DNA of 64,000 nucleotides from Poecilobothrus nobilitatus (GCA_947095535.1 OX352772.1:275042336-275106335); one strand, 5' to 3'; shown: positions 10,991 to 22,378, counted from the stretch's first letter. Notes: a model not told the origin generated them from the sequence alone. Made by a program: numbers and translations.

Positions 10991-11498
10991 TTTTCAGTCT
11001 TATTGTTCAGTTGTCGTTTATTTTGTTTTTGTTTTCTTTTTATTATGAGTCATAGTTTATTTTTAAGAGATTGTATGTCTGTTCTTATATATAGAAAAAA
11101 ATGTTATTGTTAAATGTAGTTTTTCTTTTTATTTCACAGATATTTGATTTAATTTATATTGGTTTTTTATTTTTTAAATTTTCTATGCTGATTTCATTAT
11201 GATTTATGATAAATATTGATTCATATTCATTTCAAACTTTATATCTTATAAGTTATGACTATATGCTAATTTTATATAACTATACCTTTCATCATCAAGA
11301 ATCATAATAATACAAATATAGAATATTGTAGTGACATCTAGATTGAGTTTTTCGAAAGGGTAAATTAAAATCAAAATAATAATTTATTAGGATTCGTAAT
11401 TTTATTTTCAATTGCATTTTTTTTGCCATTTTAAAAAATCCTTTGCATAATGTTATTCTATGGCATGCTATTTTGTTTCTACATAAATTAATCTAATA
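10991..11498. other. AT-rich spacer
   Basis: No gene or repeat boundary is recognised here. Confidence 0.5.
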
Positions 11499-11541
11499 AC
11501 AGGTGTTTTTTTTATAGAATGATAGAACTTTAAATTGAAAT

Positions 11542-11702
11542 CTATTTACATGTATGGAAATTACACAGCCTATTCTGTACAGGCGTGGTTGTAAATGTCG
11601 TAAGGGGGCGATAACTCTTACGACGTGTGGGATTCGAACCCACACGCTCTCGGTGTTTACAGCGTATTTTATACGCTCTTACCCACTAGGCCACCGAGGC
11701 CC
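11542..11702 (-). mobile_element. SINE-1 copy 2, with target-site duplication
   Basis: The 161-bp insertion sits inside the mariner-type left end and is flanked by a perfect 12-bp duplication, TTAAATTGAAAT (11530-11541 and 11703-11714). The minus strand starts GGGCCTCGGTGGCC with A box TGGCCTAGTGG and B box GGTTCGAATCC. The body has the GTCGTAAG/CTTACGAC stem. The empty site is preserved in the opposite end at 16797-16869, which confirms insertion. Confidence 0.9.
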
Positions 11703-11772
11703 TTAAATTGAAATAAAACACATTTAAATTAAGAATGAAGCCAAATTTTTCAGTAAGCATTAATAAATTATC

Positions 11773-11823
11773 ATGGAAAGACTCACGCCGCAACAACGTT
11801 TACAAATTGTTTATCTTTCAAAT
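11773..11823 (+). pseudogene. Mariner transposase, N-terminal 17 codons
   Basis: The frame reads MERLTPQQRLQIVYLSN, matching the N-terminus of the MERYT-type mariner transposases at 46363 (MERYTKEQR) and 60421 (MERYMLEQRLQII). The frame then runs directly into the family-A repeat at about 11824. Only the first part of the DNA-binding domain is left. Confidence 0.75.
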
Positions 11824-12643
11824 AAAAAACGAGGAAGAATACAGTTGCCTTTGTCAACTCTTAGATACCCGTAAGAACCGTTAGTATGTTCATAGTCTGT
11901 CACTCAGTTTATAATATTATTTTTTTATTTTGTATTTTAAAATAATTTAGGTGAATTTTATAAATTTTAGAACTATGGGTTGTACATATATTCAAACCAT
12001 TTTGAGGGCTGTAAGTCCGGAACCCTGTATAATTAAAAACAATCGTTAACAGACGTAAAAATATATAACTGGAGCTTTCATTTTTATGTTTTGTCGAAGA
12101 AAAATTTGTACAGGTGCCTAAAAATAGCAAATTTTCAATTTTTCAGTCCTAATAGGTCTTAAACAGGGGGTGGTACAAAACCATTTTTTAAGGAAACTTA
12201 TACTAATTCTAAAAGTTCTTTCTTGTCTCAAAATTTCAGGGTCCTATCTGAAGGCGTGCCGGAGTTATGAAAAAAAAGTTCATGCAAAATGTCGTTTTCA
12301 CGTAACGGTAAATTTGAATAGTAAAATACAAAATATTGCATAATTTTGATATTGCTTTATGGAAATAATAAAATTTTCGGTCTTCTGGCGGTTTTAGATT
12401 GTAAAACTATTACGCAGAGCTTGAGATATAGTCATCTTAAAAAGGGGGTTTTTTGCAATTTTGAAGGCTGTAACTCTGGAACACTATACAACTAAAAGAA
12501 AACTTTAACACACTTAAAAATATATTACTATAGCTTTAAGTTTTATATCTTGCCGAAGTAAAATGTGTACAGGTGCCCAAGTTACAGGTGTTTAGAAATA
12601 GCAAATTTTCAATTTTTGAGACCTAATAGCTCATAAACAGGGG
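11824..12643 (+). repeat. Family-A repeat A1, left part
   Basis: It starts AAACGAGGAAGAATACAG and carries a GATACCCGTAAGAACCG block, then two modules of the type GTACAGGTGCCTAAAAATAG followed by AGCAAATTTTCAATTTTT. It breaks off at CTCATAAACAGGGG where the poly-T of LINE-A begins. The missing right part resumes at 16085. Confidence 0.75.
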
Positions 12644-12938
12644 TTTTTTTTTCTTTTTCGAGGGTTGGTGGAAAACTCGAAAGTCACCAAGAGGAACTGC
12701 ACATGCTTCCTCAGAATAGTGTTGGATTTTAACCAACCAAAACCACCCCCCTTTTAAAACCAAACTTTAGGATGGATCCTTTAATACAAATGTACCGTTT
12801 GGTTTTGGGGATAGGAATGTGCAAAGGATAATTGGGGAAATTGGAATTAGGATATTTGGATTGTTGGGGATAGGTAAGAAAATTTGGAGGGACATTTTGA
12901 AGAAATATGTTAATGTTGTTCTTAAACTTAAGTAAATC

Positions 12939-14099
12939 TTACACATATGATCTTGATAACTCAACATGGTAGGGGTGAGCATCTGTTTCCCTCCTTGTTT
13001 CTCGTTGGAAAACTTTGAGTGGAGGCATTAATTGTTTTATTTCTTTGGAACAAGTGTTAATCCCTACGAGATACCTATAAAACAAGGTCAATGACCCAAC
13101 TGTGCGACGATGGCTGAGTGAAGTGAGTATTGAAGTTACACTGGGGTCGTTGATCAAACGAATAGTTCTGTTTTTCACATTATCTAAATAACCCAGTGCC
13201 GTTTTAAGCCCTGCATCCCAAATGTGTGCATTATACTCCATTTTCGGCCTAATGTACGTTTTATAGATATTGAGAAGATCAGATGCGGAAAAGTAAATTT
13301 TGCAGCGATACAAAAAGCCCAAACATTTAGCTGCATCCTTAGCTATACGAAAAATGTGATTTGACCAAGTCAATTTCTGGTTTAACCCGATGCCAGCATG
13401 TTTAAAACCGTTGAGTGCTGCAAGCCCTTCTCCCTGAAATAGTAGGTTAGGGACAGTAGTGGCAATTTTCCGCGAGATCAGACAGCATTGTGTTTTTTTG
13501 GTGTTGAACTCAACTCTGTTGACTTCACCCCATTTTTGAATTTTTGCTAAATCGTTATTTAGCTCACTAATAGTGAAATTTTTTTGCTGTTGTATCTGAT
13601 GATTAACGTTAATCTGATGATTAATGTTACAGCGGCTATGAAACTCATAGGAAGCTACAAGGGTGCTGTCGTCTGCGAAACTATGGATCGGATTGCAGGT
13701 TAATGAGAGTAGGTAATTGATGAATATTAAAAAGAGAGTTGGGGATAAAACTGATCCTTGGGGGACACCAGCATTTATTTTGAATTTGTCAGATGAATAT
13801 GCATCTACCAGTACACGAATCGTGCGATTCGAAAGGAAATCTCCAATCCATTTTAGAAAGACCCTACCTAGAACTAATGCTTTGCATTTTGCCAATAGAG
13901 CATCGTGCCAAACTCGATCGAAAGCCTTAGAAATATCAAGAACCACAACATCATACTCAGCAGAATGATGAAGGTTGATGCTTAGCTTCTCACAAAGGTA
14001 AGTCATGAGATCACCAGTTGAACGACGGGCTCTGAACCCGTATTGACGATCATGAAGCAAACCTTTGTGGTCCAGGTATTTCAGAAACTTTTGGTTCAC
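12939..14099 (-). pseudogene. LINE-A reverse transcriptase, palm and thumb
   Basis: An open stretch of 386 codons encodes most of a non-LTR reverse transcriptase, which would copy LINE RNA at a nicked target. Visible motifs are YGFRARRSTGD (residues 20-30), the first catalytic Asp in LDISKAFDRVWH (54-65), AGVPQGSVLSPTLF (110-123) and the catalytic FADD box (141-144), followed by a thumb region with RPKMEYN and RLINDPSVTSILT. Residue 1 is only the first Met after a frame change: the true frame continues upstream with fingers motifs (NYRPIAITSVLS) near 14100-14166 in another frame. The C-terminus also appears cut short after HPYHVELSRS. Catalytic residues are intact, but the whole ORF2 is not. 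Confidence 0.9.
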
Positions 14100-14166
14100 T
14101 ATTTTCTCCGAAGAGAGAGGACCGAAGTTATAGCAATAGGGCGGTAGTTGGAGGAATCGCTTTTAT

Positions 14167-14541
14167 TTAACCTTTTTTGGGAATTGGGAAAACATGTGCA
14201 ACCTTCCATTGGGTAGAATGAATAACCGAAGTGAGGGACAGATAGAAAAGGTTGCGCAGAGGTTTTGAAATAGTGGAGTAGGTATTTTCAAGCACCATGG
14301 TGGTTATGCCATCTGGACCGGCTGACTTATTTGTATTAAGATTTTTTAAGAATCGCGCGCGTCGTAAAGTAAATTTTACCGAATAGGCAGTCAGCTCCTG
14401 GAACAGAAGGTGGCATCTGAGCTGACTGTGATAGTGTCGAATTGAAAGCGAACTGCTTGCAAATAAGTTCGTCTTCTCTTTAGAATCTGATACGGTTATT
14501 ATTGTCAATAAGTGGTGAGAAGGAAGACCCTCTAACGTCAT
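14167..14541 (-). pseudogene. LINE-A reverse transcriptase, fingers region
   Basis: The frame contains LKNLNTNKSAGPDGITTMVL and WKVAHVFPIPKKG, the conserved fingers of a non-LTR reverse transcriptase (SAGPDG and the basic PIPKKG turn). It stops right after KKG, and the next conserved segment resumes in another frame, so a frameshift near 14165 breaks the gene. It lies directly upstream (in the sense of transcription) of the palm domain at 12939-14099. Confidence 0.85.
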
Positions 14542-14830
14542 CCTTTAGACTTTTGGCAAATGACCAAAAAGATTTGCAATTCTTTGGCATGTGGATGATT
14601 TTACGTTTCACCTTTTTGTTGAACAAGAATTTTTGCTTATTGATAACTCTCTTGCATCTGTTTCTAACCACTATATAGTTCACCCTGTGAGCTTCCGACC
14701 TGTTCTTTTGGTACCGTTTAAAAGCCTACTCTTTTCTAGAAATCGCTTCCTTGCAAATGCGATTAAACCAAGATTTGGGCCTCTTTTTGACTGTTTTTAT
14801 GAAATGAGGGATGATGAGTTTCACTAATCG
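14480..14830 (-). pseudogene. LINE-A linker between endonuclease and reverse transcriptase
   Basis: The minus strand reads KRPKSWFNRICKEAISRK, then after a stop AFKRYQKNRSEAHRVNYIVV, then KRKIIHMPKNCKSFWSFAK. This basic linker, with a WFN block and an SFWSFAKS block, is typical between the endonuclease and RT of invertebrate LINEs. One in-frame stop near 14735 and a frame change at about 14530 show decay. Confidence 0.75.
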
Positions 14831-14965
14831 CATTTGCAGCAACTGACTTGTGTTTCACATAGGGCTAAGACTGGTGGTTTAATTGAACTAAGATAGCAAT
14901 CGAAATGAAAATTCGCTTGCAATCCGCGTATGTTACAGAAATTAACATTAAAATTGGTAATTTTG

Positions 14966-16084
14966 ATGGAAAAAAATTAATATAAAGCAAAAGTTAAAAT
15001 AATAATATTTAAATTGAAATATAGTTTAAAATTAAAATCAAAAGCAAAATTAAAATGAAATCAGAGTTGAAATTGTAATTAAAATCAAAATTAGACTTAA
15101 AATCAATCTAAAATTAGCCAAGATCAAAATCTGACTTAAGATTAAAATTCATTCAAAATTAAAATCAAAAGTAAAAGTGCACGATTTAAATAACCCGAAC
15201 TTGACAACACTTTCAAATAAATTACTATCAATGTCAATATCAATACTTTATATCAACATTAATACTTTTCAATATTTTGCCTCAAGTGAGCAAATGGTTT
15301 ATCAATACTTTATATCAACATTAATACTTTTCAATATTTTGCCTCAAGTGAGCAAATGGTTTATAACAACGTTCAACAGTTTTTAATATACTCTTTTAAG
15401 TGACCTTATTGAACACAGGTACAACCAAAGACTCACCAAAAGCAAAACTTACCACCAGAAATTAATCAATTAAGTTACGGTAATAACTATGGTGGTATTA
15501 AAAAAAGTTGAGCGAATTGAGAGTCAAAAGAGAACACCAGCATCCATCATACGTGTGGGAGGGAGATAGATATATAATTGTTTTGTTTACGACAAATTGA
15601 TATTAAGATGAAATAAATAAAAAAAGAAAAGTAAATTAATGTAAACAAAACCAACCGAGCGTGTTTAATTATAAATTATAATTTGAATCAGAAAAATTAA
15701 AAATTGTTTAAATTTAATATAGTTCGAAAAAAAAAATAAAAAACAAATCAAAAATAAAATAAAAAAAAATTAATGTGTAGATAAATTTATATGCGCAAAA
15801 AAAATAAAAATTAAATTTGTGTGTTGTTAAATAAATTGAATTAAGAATACTTATCTTGCCGCCATTGGAGTGCAGCCATATAATTTAAAATTTAGTTTAT
15901 TACACTCTACTTTTAAATAATTTTAAGTGAAAGAAAAAAAAATAAATAAATTAATTAAAAAAGTTCACTAGTTTAATTTAATTTTAATAATTTTAGAGAA
16001 AAACATATAAGTAAGAAAAAAAAAAGGTGGCATAAGAAAGTTCTTTACTAATTAAAAAGAAGTGTTGTCACTTCAAAGGTTAAA
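14966..16084. other. AT-rich insert between LINE-A and the rest of repeat A1
   Basis: No coding region is visible. About 14970-15175 is an imperfect series of AAATTAAAATCAAAA-type units, which may belong to the insertion event or to LINE-A 5' material. It also contains the 62-bp tandem duplication listed next. The origin of the rest is unknown. Confidence 0.5.
15239..15362. repeat. Perfect 62-bp tandem duplication
   Basis: The unit starting ATCAATACTTTATATCAAC occupies 15239-15300 and is repeated without any difference at 15301-15362. Perfect identity points to a recent duplication. Confidence 0.9.
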
Positions 16085-16796
16085 AGCAAGTGGTCTAAAA
16101 CAAATTTCTGAGCAAACTAATACAAATTCTAATATTTCTTTCTGCTCTCAAAATTTCAAGCCTCTACTTAAAAGCGTACCGGAGTTATGGAGGTAGAAAA
16201 ATCATGCAAAATTTGGTTTTCACATAATGGTAAATTTAAATACCATAAATAAATTAAAAAAAATTGTATAATTTTGATACTAATTTACAAATTTAAAAAA
16301 ATTACCTGTCGAATGATGTTTTCTGATTGAAAAAATCTTAAGCAGAGCATGAGACATATGCATTTAAAAATAGTGCTTTTTATGGAGGACTGTAGCAGGG
16401 TAACGGGTGGGACTACAGAAAAAGGTTGTTAAGAAAAAAATTAATATTTCTATGATATCTATCAGCAGTTAAAATTTCATTGCTCTATTTCCAAAAAAAA
16501 AAATGTTGGGATCTAAAAGTTGGTGTTCGAGAGCTACCAGAAATTTTGATCGTATCTCAACCAAAAAAAAATAGTTACCCTACAAATTGTTGTAAGAATA
16601 TTTTATGTTAATTTCAAGACTCTAGCTTTCTCAGTTTTTGAGTTATCTTGCGGACGGACGGACAAAGCTCAATCGACTTAGAATTTGATTCTGATCCGAT
16701 CCATACTTTGAAGGTATATCTAGCTAGCTTATTTCGAGGTGCTACAAGCGGAGAAGCAATTTTAATATACCCGATCCTTATCGTACCAGTATAAAA
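16085..16796 (+). repeat. Family-A repeat A1, right part
   Basis: The repeat resumes at GTGGTCTAAAACAAATTTC, runs through a GTACCGGAGTTATGG module and a GGACGGACGGACAAAGCTC cluster (about 16653-16671), then TCGACTTAGAATTTGATTC, and ends in TATACCCGATCC...AGTATAA. In other copies this terminal segment can fold with an 8-bp stem (TATACCCG/CGGGTATA). It is followed directly by the right mariner-type end. Confidence 0.7.
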
Positions 16797-17033
16797 ATTG
16801 GCTTCAATGTTAATTTAAATGTGTTTTATTTCAATTTAAAGTTCTATCATTCCAAAAAAAAGCACCCGTTATATCATACTTATGTATTCCACAATCTGTA
16901 AAACACATTTTCATTTTTTGCTACTTACTTTAACCTAGAAGATTAAAAATAAAATTTAATTATGTATTTATTTATTAAAGCATGTTTAAATCAAACATGT
17001 TGTAAAATTGATAGCTAAAAGCAAAATTTGTCA

Positions 17034-17580
17034 AAAACGAGGAAACGGAGAAAGTTAATTCTGTTAACTCTAGGATCCCCTTACGAACATAAGTTATGCT
17101 GTTACCATAAAATTTAATAATCTTTTACAAAATTTCAGAAATCTAACTCAATTCAGATATCTAAACGAAAGATATGACAGCTACCCAGAAGTTATTTTTG
17201 TATTGTACAAGTTGATCATCTTTTAAAAAATATCAAATGTCTAGCTTATTTAAGTGATATGACAACTACCTAAACCTGTTGCATCAAAGTATCTAAAAAA
17301 AATTCTCAGAACAAAATTTTAAAGTAGTGACTTTAATTCTTTTAATAAAATTTGAGATACCTAGCTTCAATAGACAATAAGATATTTTCATATAAAAAGA
17401 GAAGTTGTAATGGTAGCTATTCGAACTGGCGGTCGATCTTACTCTACTTCAATATCAGAACTAGCTACATAATTTTAACATTATTGCATTTATGAAACTA
17501 CAACTATTTATTATTTTGTTCTCATTCAGAATTCAATTCTAGCCAAGAATATATAATAAACCTTGCTATATCAATCTTGT
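17034..17580 (+). repeat. Family-C repeat, partial copy C3
   Basis: It begins AAAACGAGGAAACGGAGAAA and continues with an ACTCTAGGATCCCCTTACG block and CTAGCTTCAATAGACA modules as in C1/C2. The right part with the GGAC cluster is replaced by unrelated AT-rich sequence. Confidence 0.6.
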
Positions 17581-17874
17581 CTATTTTAAGATGTAACAAA
17601 CGTAATGGTAAACGTAGTTTATTATAACCTTACAATTACGTTTGTAATTGTAATGGGTACATAATTATCATCTGATAAATTGTTTTATAAAATTTACCTT
17701 TTATTTTTTTTAATAATGTTTTCTTAATTTTAGTTTTAAGCTATCAATTTTATAACTTATTTGATTCAAGCTTGCTTAATGAATAAATAAATTATCTGAT
17801 TGTATATCTCGAAAATAAAATTTTAATAAATTTATTTAAAATAATTCTCAATCCAAACATCATCCTTTTTTAGC

Positions 17875-18200
17875 GCATTTTTAAAAAAATTTTAAAAAAT
17901 TCGCTTATTAGTTAGTTTAGTTCTGTCTCTCTGTCAGACTATTTACAAAACTACGGTATAAAAGTATAAGATAGAATAATTAAATTTTAACCAATATTAA
18001 TGTAACCAATTTAATAATGAATAGGATCCACTTATTTTGTTACAGCCTCTCAAAATTTCAAAAAGCTCTATTTTAAAATTTGTGTTGGATTTATATCGTA
18101 TATGACGTTTAGGATTAATTTTGATTTATTATTTTGAATTCAAGGATTAAAGGTTAATTTATATAGATAGATACCTTCGATTTCAGTATTATTTGTTTTC
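17875..18200 (-). repeat. Family-B repeat, short decayed copy
   Basis: It opens TTTTTTAGCGCATTTTTAAA and continues with a CTGTCTCTCTGTCAGACT cluster near 17922-17940, in the order of the outer part of copy B1 at 18536. Most of the interior is gone. Confidence 0.5.
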
Positions 18201-18535
18201 TTTAATACAGTTTATTTAGATTCTTGAGAAAATAGTCAACCACCTTATATTTAATTTTTTTATTTTGCAATTTTATTTAATCATAAATTTAAGCGTTTTT
18301 TGTGGCAACTTTTTTCTTCAATAATAGAAAAATAAACAACAGTTTCATGACTTTTTAATTTCTTTAATTTTTTTTCATTTTATAATAAATGATTTTTTCT
18401 TTTATTGTATTAAAATTTGTTGCAATATATTTGTTGTATTATTGTATGAATATATGTATAAATTTATAATATTAATTCAAGGAAATTATTTTAATTTTTA
18501 TGCATTGATCTTTTCAATTTCATTAGCTTTCACCC

Positions 18536-19371
18536 TTTTTTTAGCACATTTCCAAAAAAATTTTGAAAAAATGTGCTTATTAGTTTCACTCTGTCCGTCC
18601 GTCCGTCCGTCTGTTTACATAACTTCTACACCGTTAAAGATAGAGAAAAAAAATTTTAACCATAGGTAGGTCTCATAAAAAAAATAATTTTGTGGAACAA
18701 CTTTTTCATGTAGCCCCCCCCATTACGGAGCTACAGCCCCTCAAACTTTGAAAAAGCCCTATTTTTAAATGCATATATCTTATGTTCTGCTTAAGATTTT
18801 TTCAATCTGAAAACGTCATTCGACAGGTATTTCTTTTATCTTTGTAAATTAATATGAAAATTATACAATTTTTTTAAATTTAGTATTTAAATTTACCGTT
18901 ATGTGAAAACCAAATTTTGCATGATTTTTCTACTTTCATAACTCCGGCACGCTTCTAGATAGAAGCTTGAAATTTTGAGGCAAGAAAGAACTTTTAGAAT
19001 TAGTATAAGTTTGCTCAGAAAATTTTTTCGGACCACCCCCTGTTTATGAGCTATTAGGGCTTAAAAATTGAAAATTTGCTATTTTTAAACACCTGTAACT
19101 TAGGAACCTGTACACATTTTACTTCTGCAAGATATAAAAATTAAAGCTACAATAATATATTTTTACGTGTGTGAAAGGTTTATTTTAGTTATATAGGATT
19201 CCGGACTTACGGCCCTTCAAAATTTCAAAAATGTCCTATTTTCACGTTTTTTCTTATTACATGAAATTTTCAAATTTTTGTGTAAGTCACACTTCTAAAC
19301 AGTTTGTATCGAGTTTTGGAAATGTGCGCTTTTAAAAACCGTTGGTTTACATTCTACCTTGTTTTCTTTTA
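18536..19371 (-). repeat. Family-B repeat, copy B1
   Basis: One edge is TTTTTTAGCACATTTCC followed by a GTCCGTCCGTCCGTCCGTC cluster at 18594-18612. The other edge is GCGCACATTTCCAAAAC read inward (reverse complement of 19305-19335). The edges share GCACATTTCCAAAA in inverted orientation, so this may be a MITE. Interior modules (CACTTCTAAAC, GGCACGCTTCTAGATAG, CACCTGTAACTTAGG) are shared with family A. It contains no coding frame of note. Confidence 0.7.
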
Positions 19372-20229
19372 TTGTTGTAATTTTTGTATATTTTTACATT
19401 TTATTTTGCTTTCAGTTTTCGTTAAAAAAAAAAGTTGCCTTTACCATTGCTCCTGCTAATATTAGTAAAATTGTTGCTATTTAATTATTATTGTTATTTT
19501 ATAATAACTTTTTTTTTCTTTTGTTTGAAAACGTGAAAGTTTAAAATTTAACCTACGTAGATAGCATTTATTAGTTTAAATGTTAATACAAACTACATAT
19601 AACTATTTATTACTTTCTCAAATTTTTGCTTTGTTTTTTTGTATATGTATATGTATATGTTTGTTATAAGGAATGTTTTAATATTATAAGGAATATTTAT
19701 TAAATTATTTATATATAATAAATAATTAAATATATTGTCTGGAATCTGGGTCTAAAATTTTTTACTTTTTTTTTTGTTTAAAAAAGAAATAAATAAATTT
19801 CAAATAAAAAATTCACTTACTTTTTTTCTTGATTTTCCATCTTAATTTTTTCACACTATGTCAAATCAACGTCAAAAATACCTTTGACTTTTAAAATCTA
19901 AAATATCAAAATAATTCAACCCAAGAAAAAAAGGAAAAAATTCCATACCCAATAAACTCTTATAATTGACAGCTAAGAGTTTTTATTTTTATCATTTTTG
20001 TTTTAATATATGTATGTAGCTTAAAAAGAAGTCGTTTTGATTGATTTATTTAATTTCTATTATTTTATATGGAAAAAATTTTGACAAAAACCCAAACTCT
20101 TAAAATATCGTTTTTAATTGGAATAAAAATGTGCGAAACAAAAATATATTTGCAGCAGCGACTTTAATTAAAAATCTATTTGACATAAGTAAACTGTTTA
20201 AAGGCGAAGTTCCGTTTACATTGATTTAA
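19372..20229. other. AT-rich spacer
   Basis: Poly-T rich DNA with no recognised element or gene. Confidence 0.5.
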
Positions 20230-21308
20230 AATAAAAACGAGGAAGAATACAGTTGCCTTTGTCAACTCTTAGATATCCGTACGAACCGTTAGTATGTTCA
20301 TAGCCTGTCACTCTGCTTGTAATATTATATTTTTTATTTACTTAATTATTTTTGTCCTACGCATCATCCTCAACAATTTCAAATTATCGAGTAAAAAAAA
20401 TGCAAAAAAATCGTTAAAAAAATTTGTTACAAAATGCAGTCACACTTTCGTCAATTTTAAGGTAACCCTATATTATTAAGAAAAGTTGTTAATAGAAATA
20501 AAAATATAATGTTGGAGTTTTAAATTTTGTAATTACTTTAAAAAAATTTGGACAGGTGTTCAAGTTATAGGTGTTTAAAAATAAGAAATTTTTCAGTTTT
20601 TGACCCCATACAGCCCGAAAAGGGGGGGCGATACAAAAATATTTTCTGAAATGACTCATACTTATTTTCAAAGACCTAACTTCTAAAATTTCAAGTTTTT
20701 TAACTCATATCGTTTGGAAGATAGAAGTAATCAAGAATTTTGCAAAATTTGAGTTTTGCATAACGGTAAATTAAGGCAGCGTATGCCACAGGTGTATATA
20801 TATTTTTAAAGCTAATAAAAGCAGTAAACATTTGATGTTGAAGATACACCTTATACAACTTGTGTTATAACAATTTAAATATAGGGCGTTTTTTGACTTT
20901 GAGGAGCTGTAGCTCCGTAACGGGTGGGGCTAGAGAAAAAAGTTATAAATAATAAAATTAATATTTTTATGATACCTATCAGCAGTTAAATTTTCATGGC
21001 TCTATTTAAAAAAAAATGTGGGGATCTAAAAGTTAGGTGTTCGAGAGCTACCTGTAGTTTTGGTCGGATCGCAATCAAAAGAAATAGGGAACCTACAAAA
21101 TGTTGTAAGAATATTTTGTGTTAATTTCAAGACTCTAACTTTCTTAGTTTTTGAGTTATCTTGCTGACGCACGACAAAGCTTAATCGACTTAGAATTTTT
21201 TTCTGATCCGATCCATACCTTTGAAGGTATATCTAGCTAACTTATTTCGGGATGTTACAGACGGAGGAGCAATTTTAATATACCCGATCCTTATCGTGCG
21301 GGTATAAT
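20230..21308 (+). repeat. Family-A repeat, nearly complete copy A2
   Basis: This copy shows both ends of the family. It starts AAAACGAGGAAGAATACAG with GATATCCGTACGAACCG about 40 bp inside, and ends in TATACCCGATCCTTATCGTG then CGGGTATAA. The right end can form an 8-bp stem (TATACCCG/CGGGTATA). Between them are two TGTAGCTCCGTAACGGG-type modules and a GACGCACGACAAAGC cluster. It faces copy A3 tail to tail, 106 bp apart. Confidence 0.75.
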
Positions 21309-21414
21309 AAGGGGTTCTCGAAATTATCATGATTAAATTAAAGAGTTTTAAAAGATTATAATATTATATAGTATTTCATCTATATACATACCATTTCCAA
21401 TTTAAGTACATTCT

Positions 21415-22378
21415 TTATACCCGTACGATAGGATCGGGTATAATAAAATTACTCCTCCGTTTGTAACACCTCGAAATAAGCGAGCTAGATATACCTTCAA
21501 AGGTATGGATCGGATCAGAAAAAAATTCCAAGAAGATTGGCCATGTCCGTCTGTCCGTCCGTCCGTCAGCACGCTAACTCAAAAACTAAGAAAACTAGAA
21601 TCTTGAAATTTACACAAAATATTCTGGGAGTAATTTGTAGGTTCCCTATTTTTTTTGGTTGAGTTTGGACCAAAACTAAGGGTAGCTCTGGAACACCTAA
21701 CTTTTAGATCCCCACATTTTTTTTTTAAATAGAGCTATGAAATTTAAACTGCTGATAGATCTCACAAAAATATTAATTTTATTTTAAATAACTTTTTTTT
21801 GTAGCCCCACCCGTTACGGAGCTACAGCTCCCCAAAGGTTCAAAAAAAGCTCTATATTTAAATTGTTATAGCACAAGTTGTATAAGGTATATCTTCATTT
21901 TGAAACCGCCAAACGATTACTACTTTTATTAGCTTTAAAAGTATATATACAATAAATATATATTTGTGGCATACGGTATATTAATTTACCGTTATGCGAA
22001 AGTCAAATTTTGCAAAATCCTTTAACCCTTCTATCTTCTAAATGGTTTAAGTTGGAAACTTAAAATTTTGACAGAAGTTAGATCTTTGAAAATAAGTATG
22101 AACAACATAACGGTTGCTTGATTTGAAAAAGTTTTGGATTGATAATCGTTATGTGGAAGGTTAAAATCTGCTTTTGAAGAATGTATAAACATTTAGTTTG
22201 AATACATGTACATCCTATAGTCCTAGAAATTATAAAATTCACCCAAATTATTTTAAAATACTAAAATATTAAAAAAATAATATTATAAGCAAAGTGACAG
22301 GCTGTGAACATACTAACGGTTCATACGGGTATCTAAGAGTTGACAAAGTCAACTGTATTCTTTCTCGTTTTAATTTGT
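21415..22378 (-). repeat. Family-A repeat, copy A3, inverted
   Basis: This is the reverse-oriented partner of A2. It starts on the + strand with ATACCCGTACGATAGGATCG, carries GTCCGTCTGTCCGTCCGTCC at 21546-21565, and ends CAACTGTATTCTTTCTCGTT. Its inner end includes a GATTGATAATCGTTATGTGG block that A2 lacks but copy A5 (44.1 kb) has, so two sub-types of the family exist. Confidence 0.75.

Larger units (their letters stand above)
12644..14965 (-). mobile_element. LINE-A: non-LTR retrotransposon, internally deleted
   Basis: On the minus strand, 14965 to 14860 reads the start of an apurinic-type endonuclease (NFCNIRGLQANF...KPPVLALCETQ). Most of the endonuclease is then missing. The pre-RT linker follows (SWFNRICKEAISRK...NKKVKRK...SFWSFAKSLKDD, 14800-14500), then the reverse transcriptase (14541-12939), a short 3' untranslated region with the tail shared with SINE-2 (about 12870-12655), and a poly-A run (poly-T at 12644-12655). 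The insertion splits family-A repeat A1. The protein order is that of a CR1/Jockey-group LINE; I do not assign a clade. Confidence 0.85.
11499..16869 (+). mobile_element. Mariner-type inverted ends enclosing a nested block
   Basis: About 75 bp at 11499-11541 plus 11703-11745 are the inverted counterpart of 16797-16869. Shared strings are TAGAACTTTAAATTGAAA and the reverse complement of AATTTAAATGTGTTTTATTT, and TA flanks both outer ends. Just inside the left end is the start of a mariner transposase (11773). The interior has been replaced by a family-A repeat, itself interrupted by LINE-A, and the left end carries a SINE-1. I infer a mariner whose body was lost and which then collected insertions; alternatively the family-A repeat was captured between mariner ends. 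Confidence 0.65.

Noticed and set aside
13717..13968. 83-codon + strand frame
   Set aside because: It is antisense to the LINE-A reverse transcriptase palm.
11499..16869. Long terminal repeats of an LTR retrotransposon
   Set aside because: The terminal sequences are inverted, short and TA-flanked; no gag, protease or integrase is present.
18594..18612. GTCC tandem run as a possible telomere-like or CRISPR-like repeat
   Set aside because: It is only four to five tetranucleotide units, always at the same place in family A/B/C repeats; no spacers and no array.
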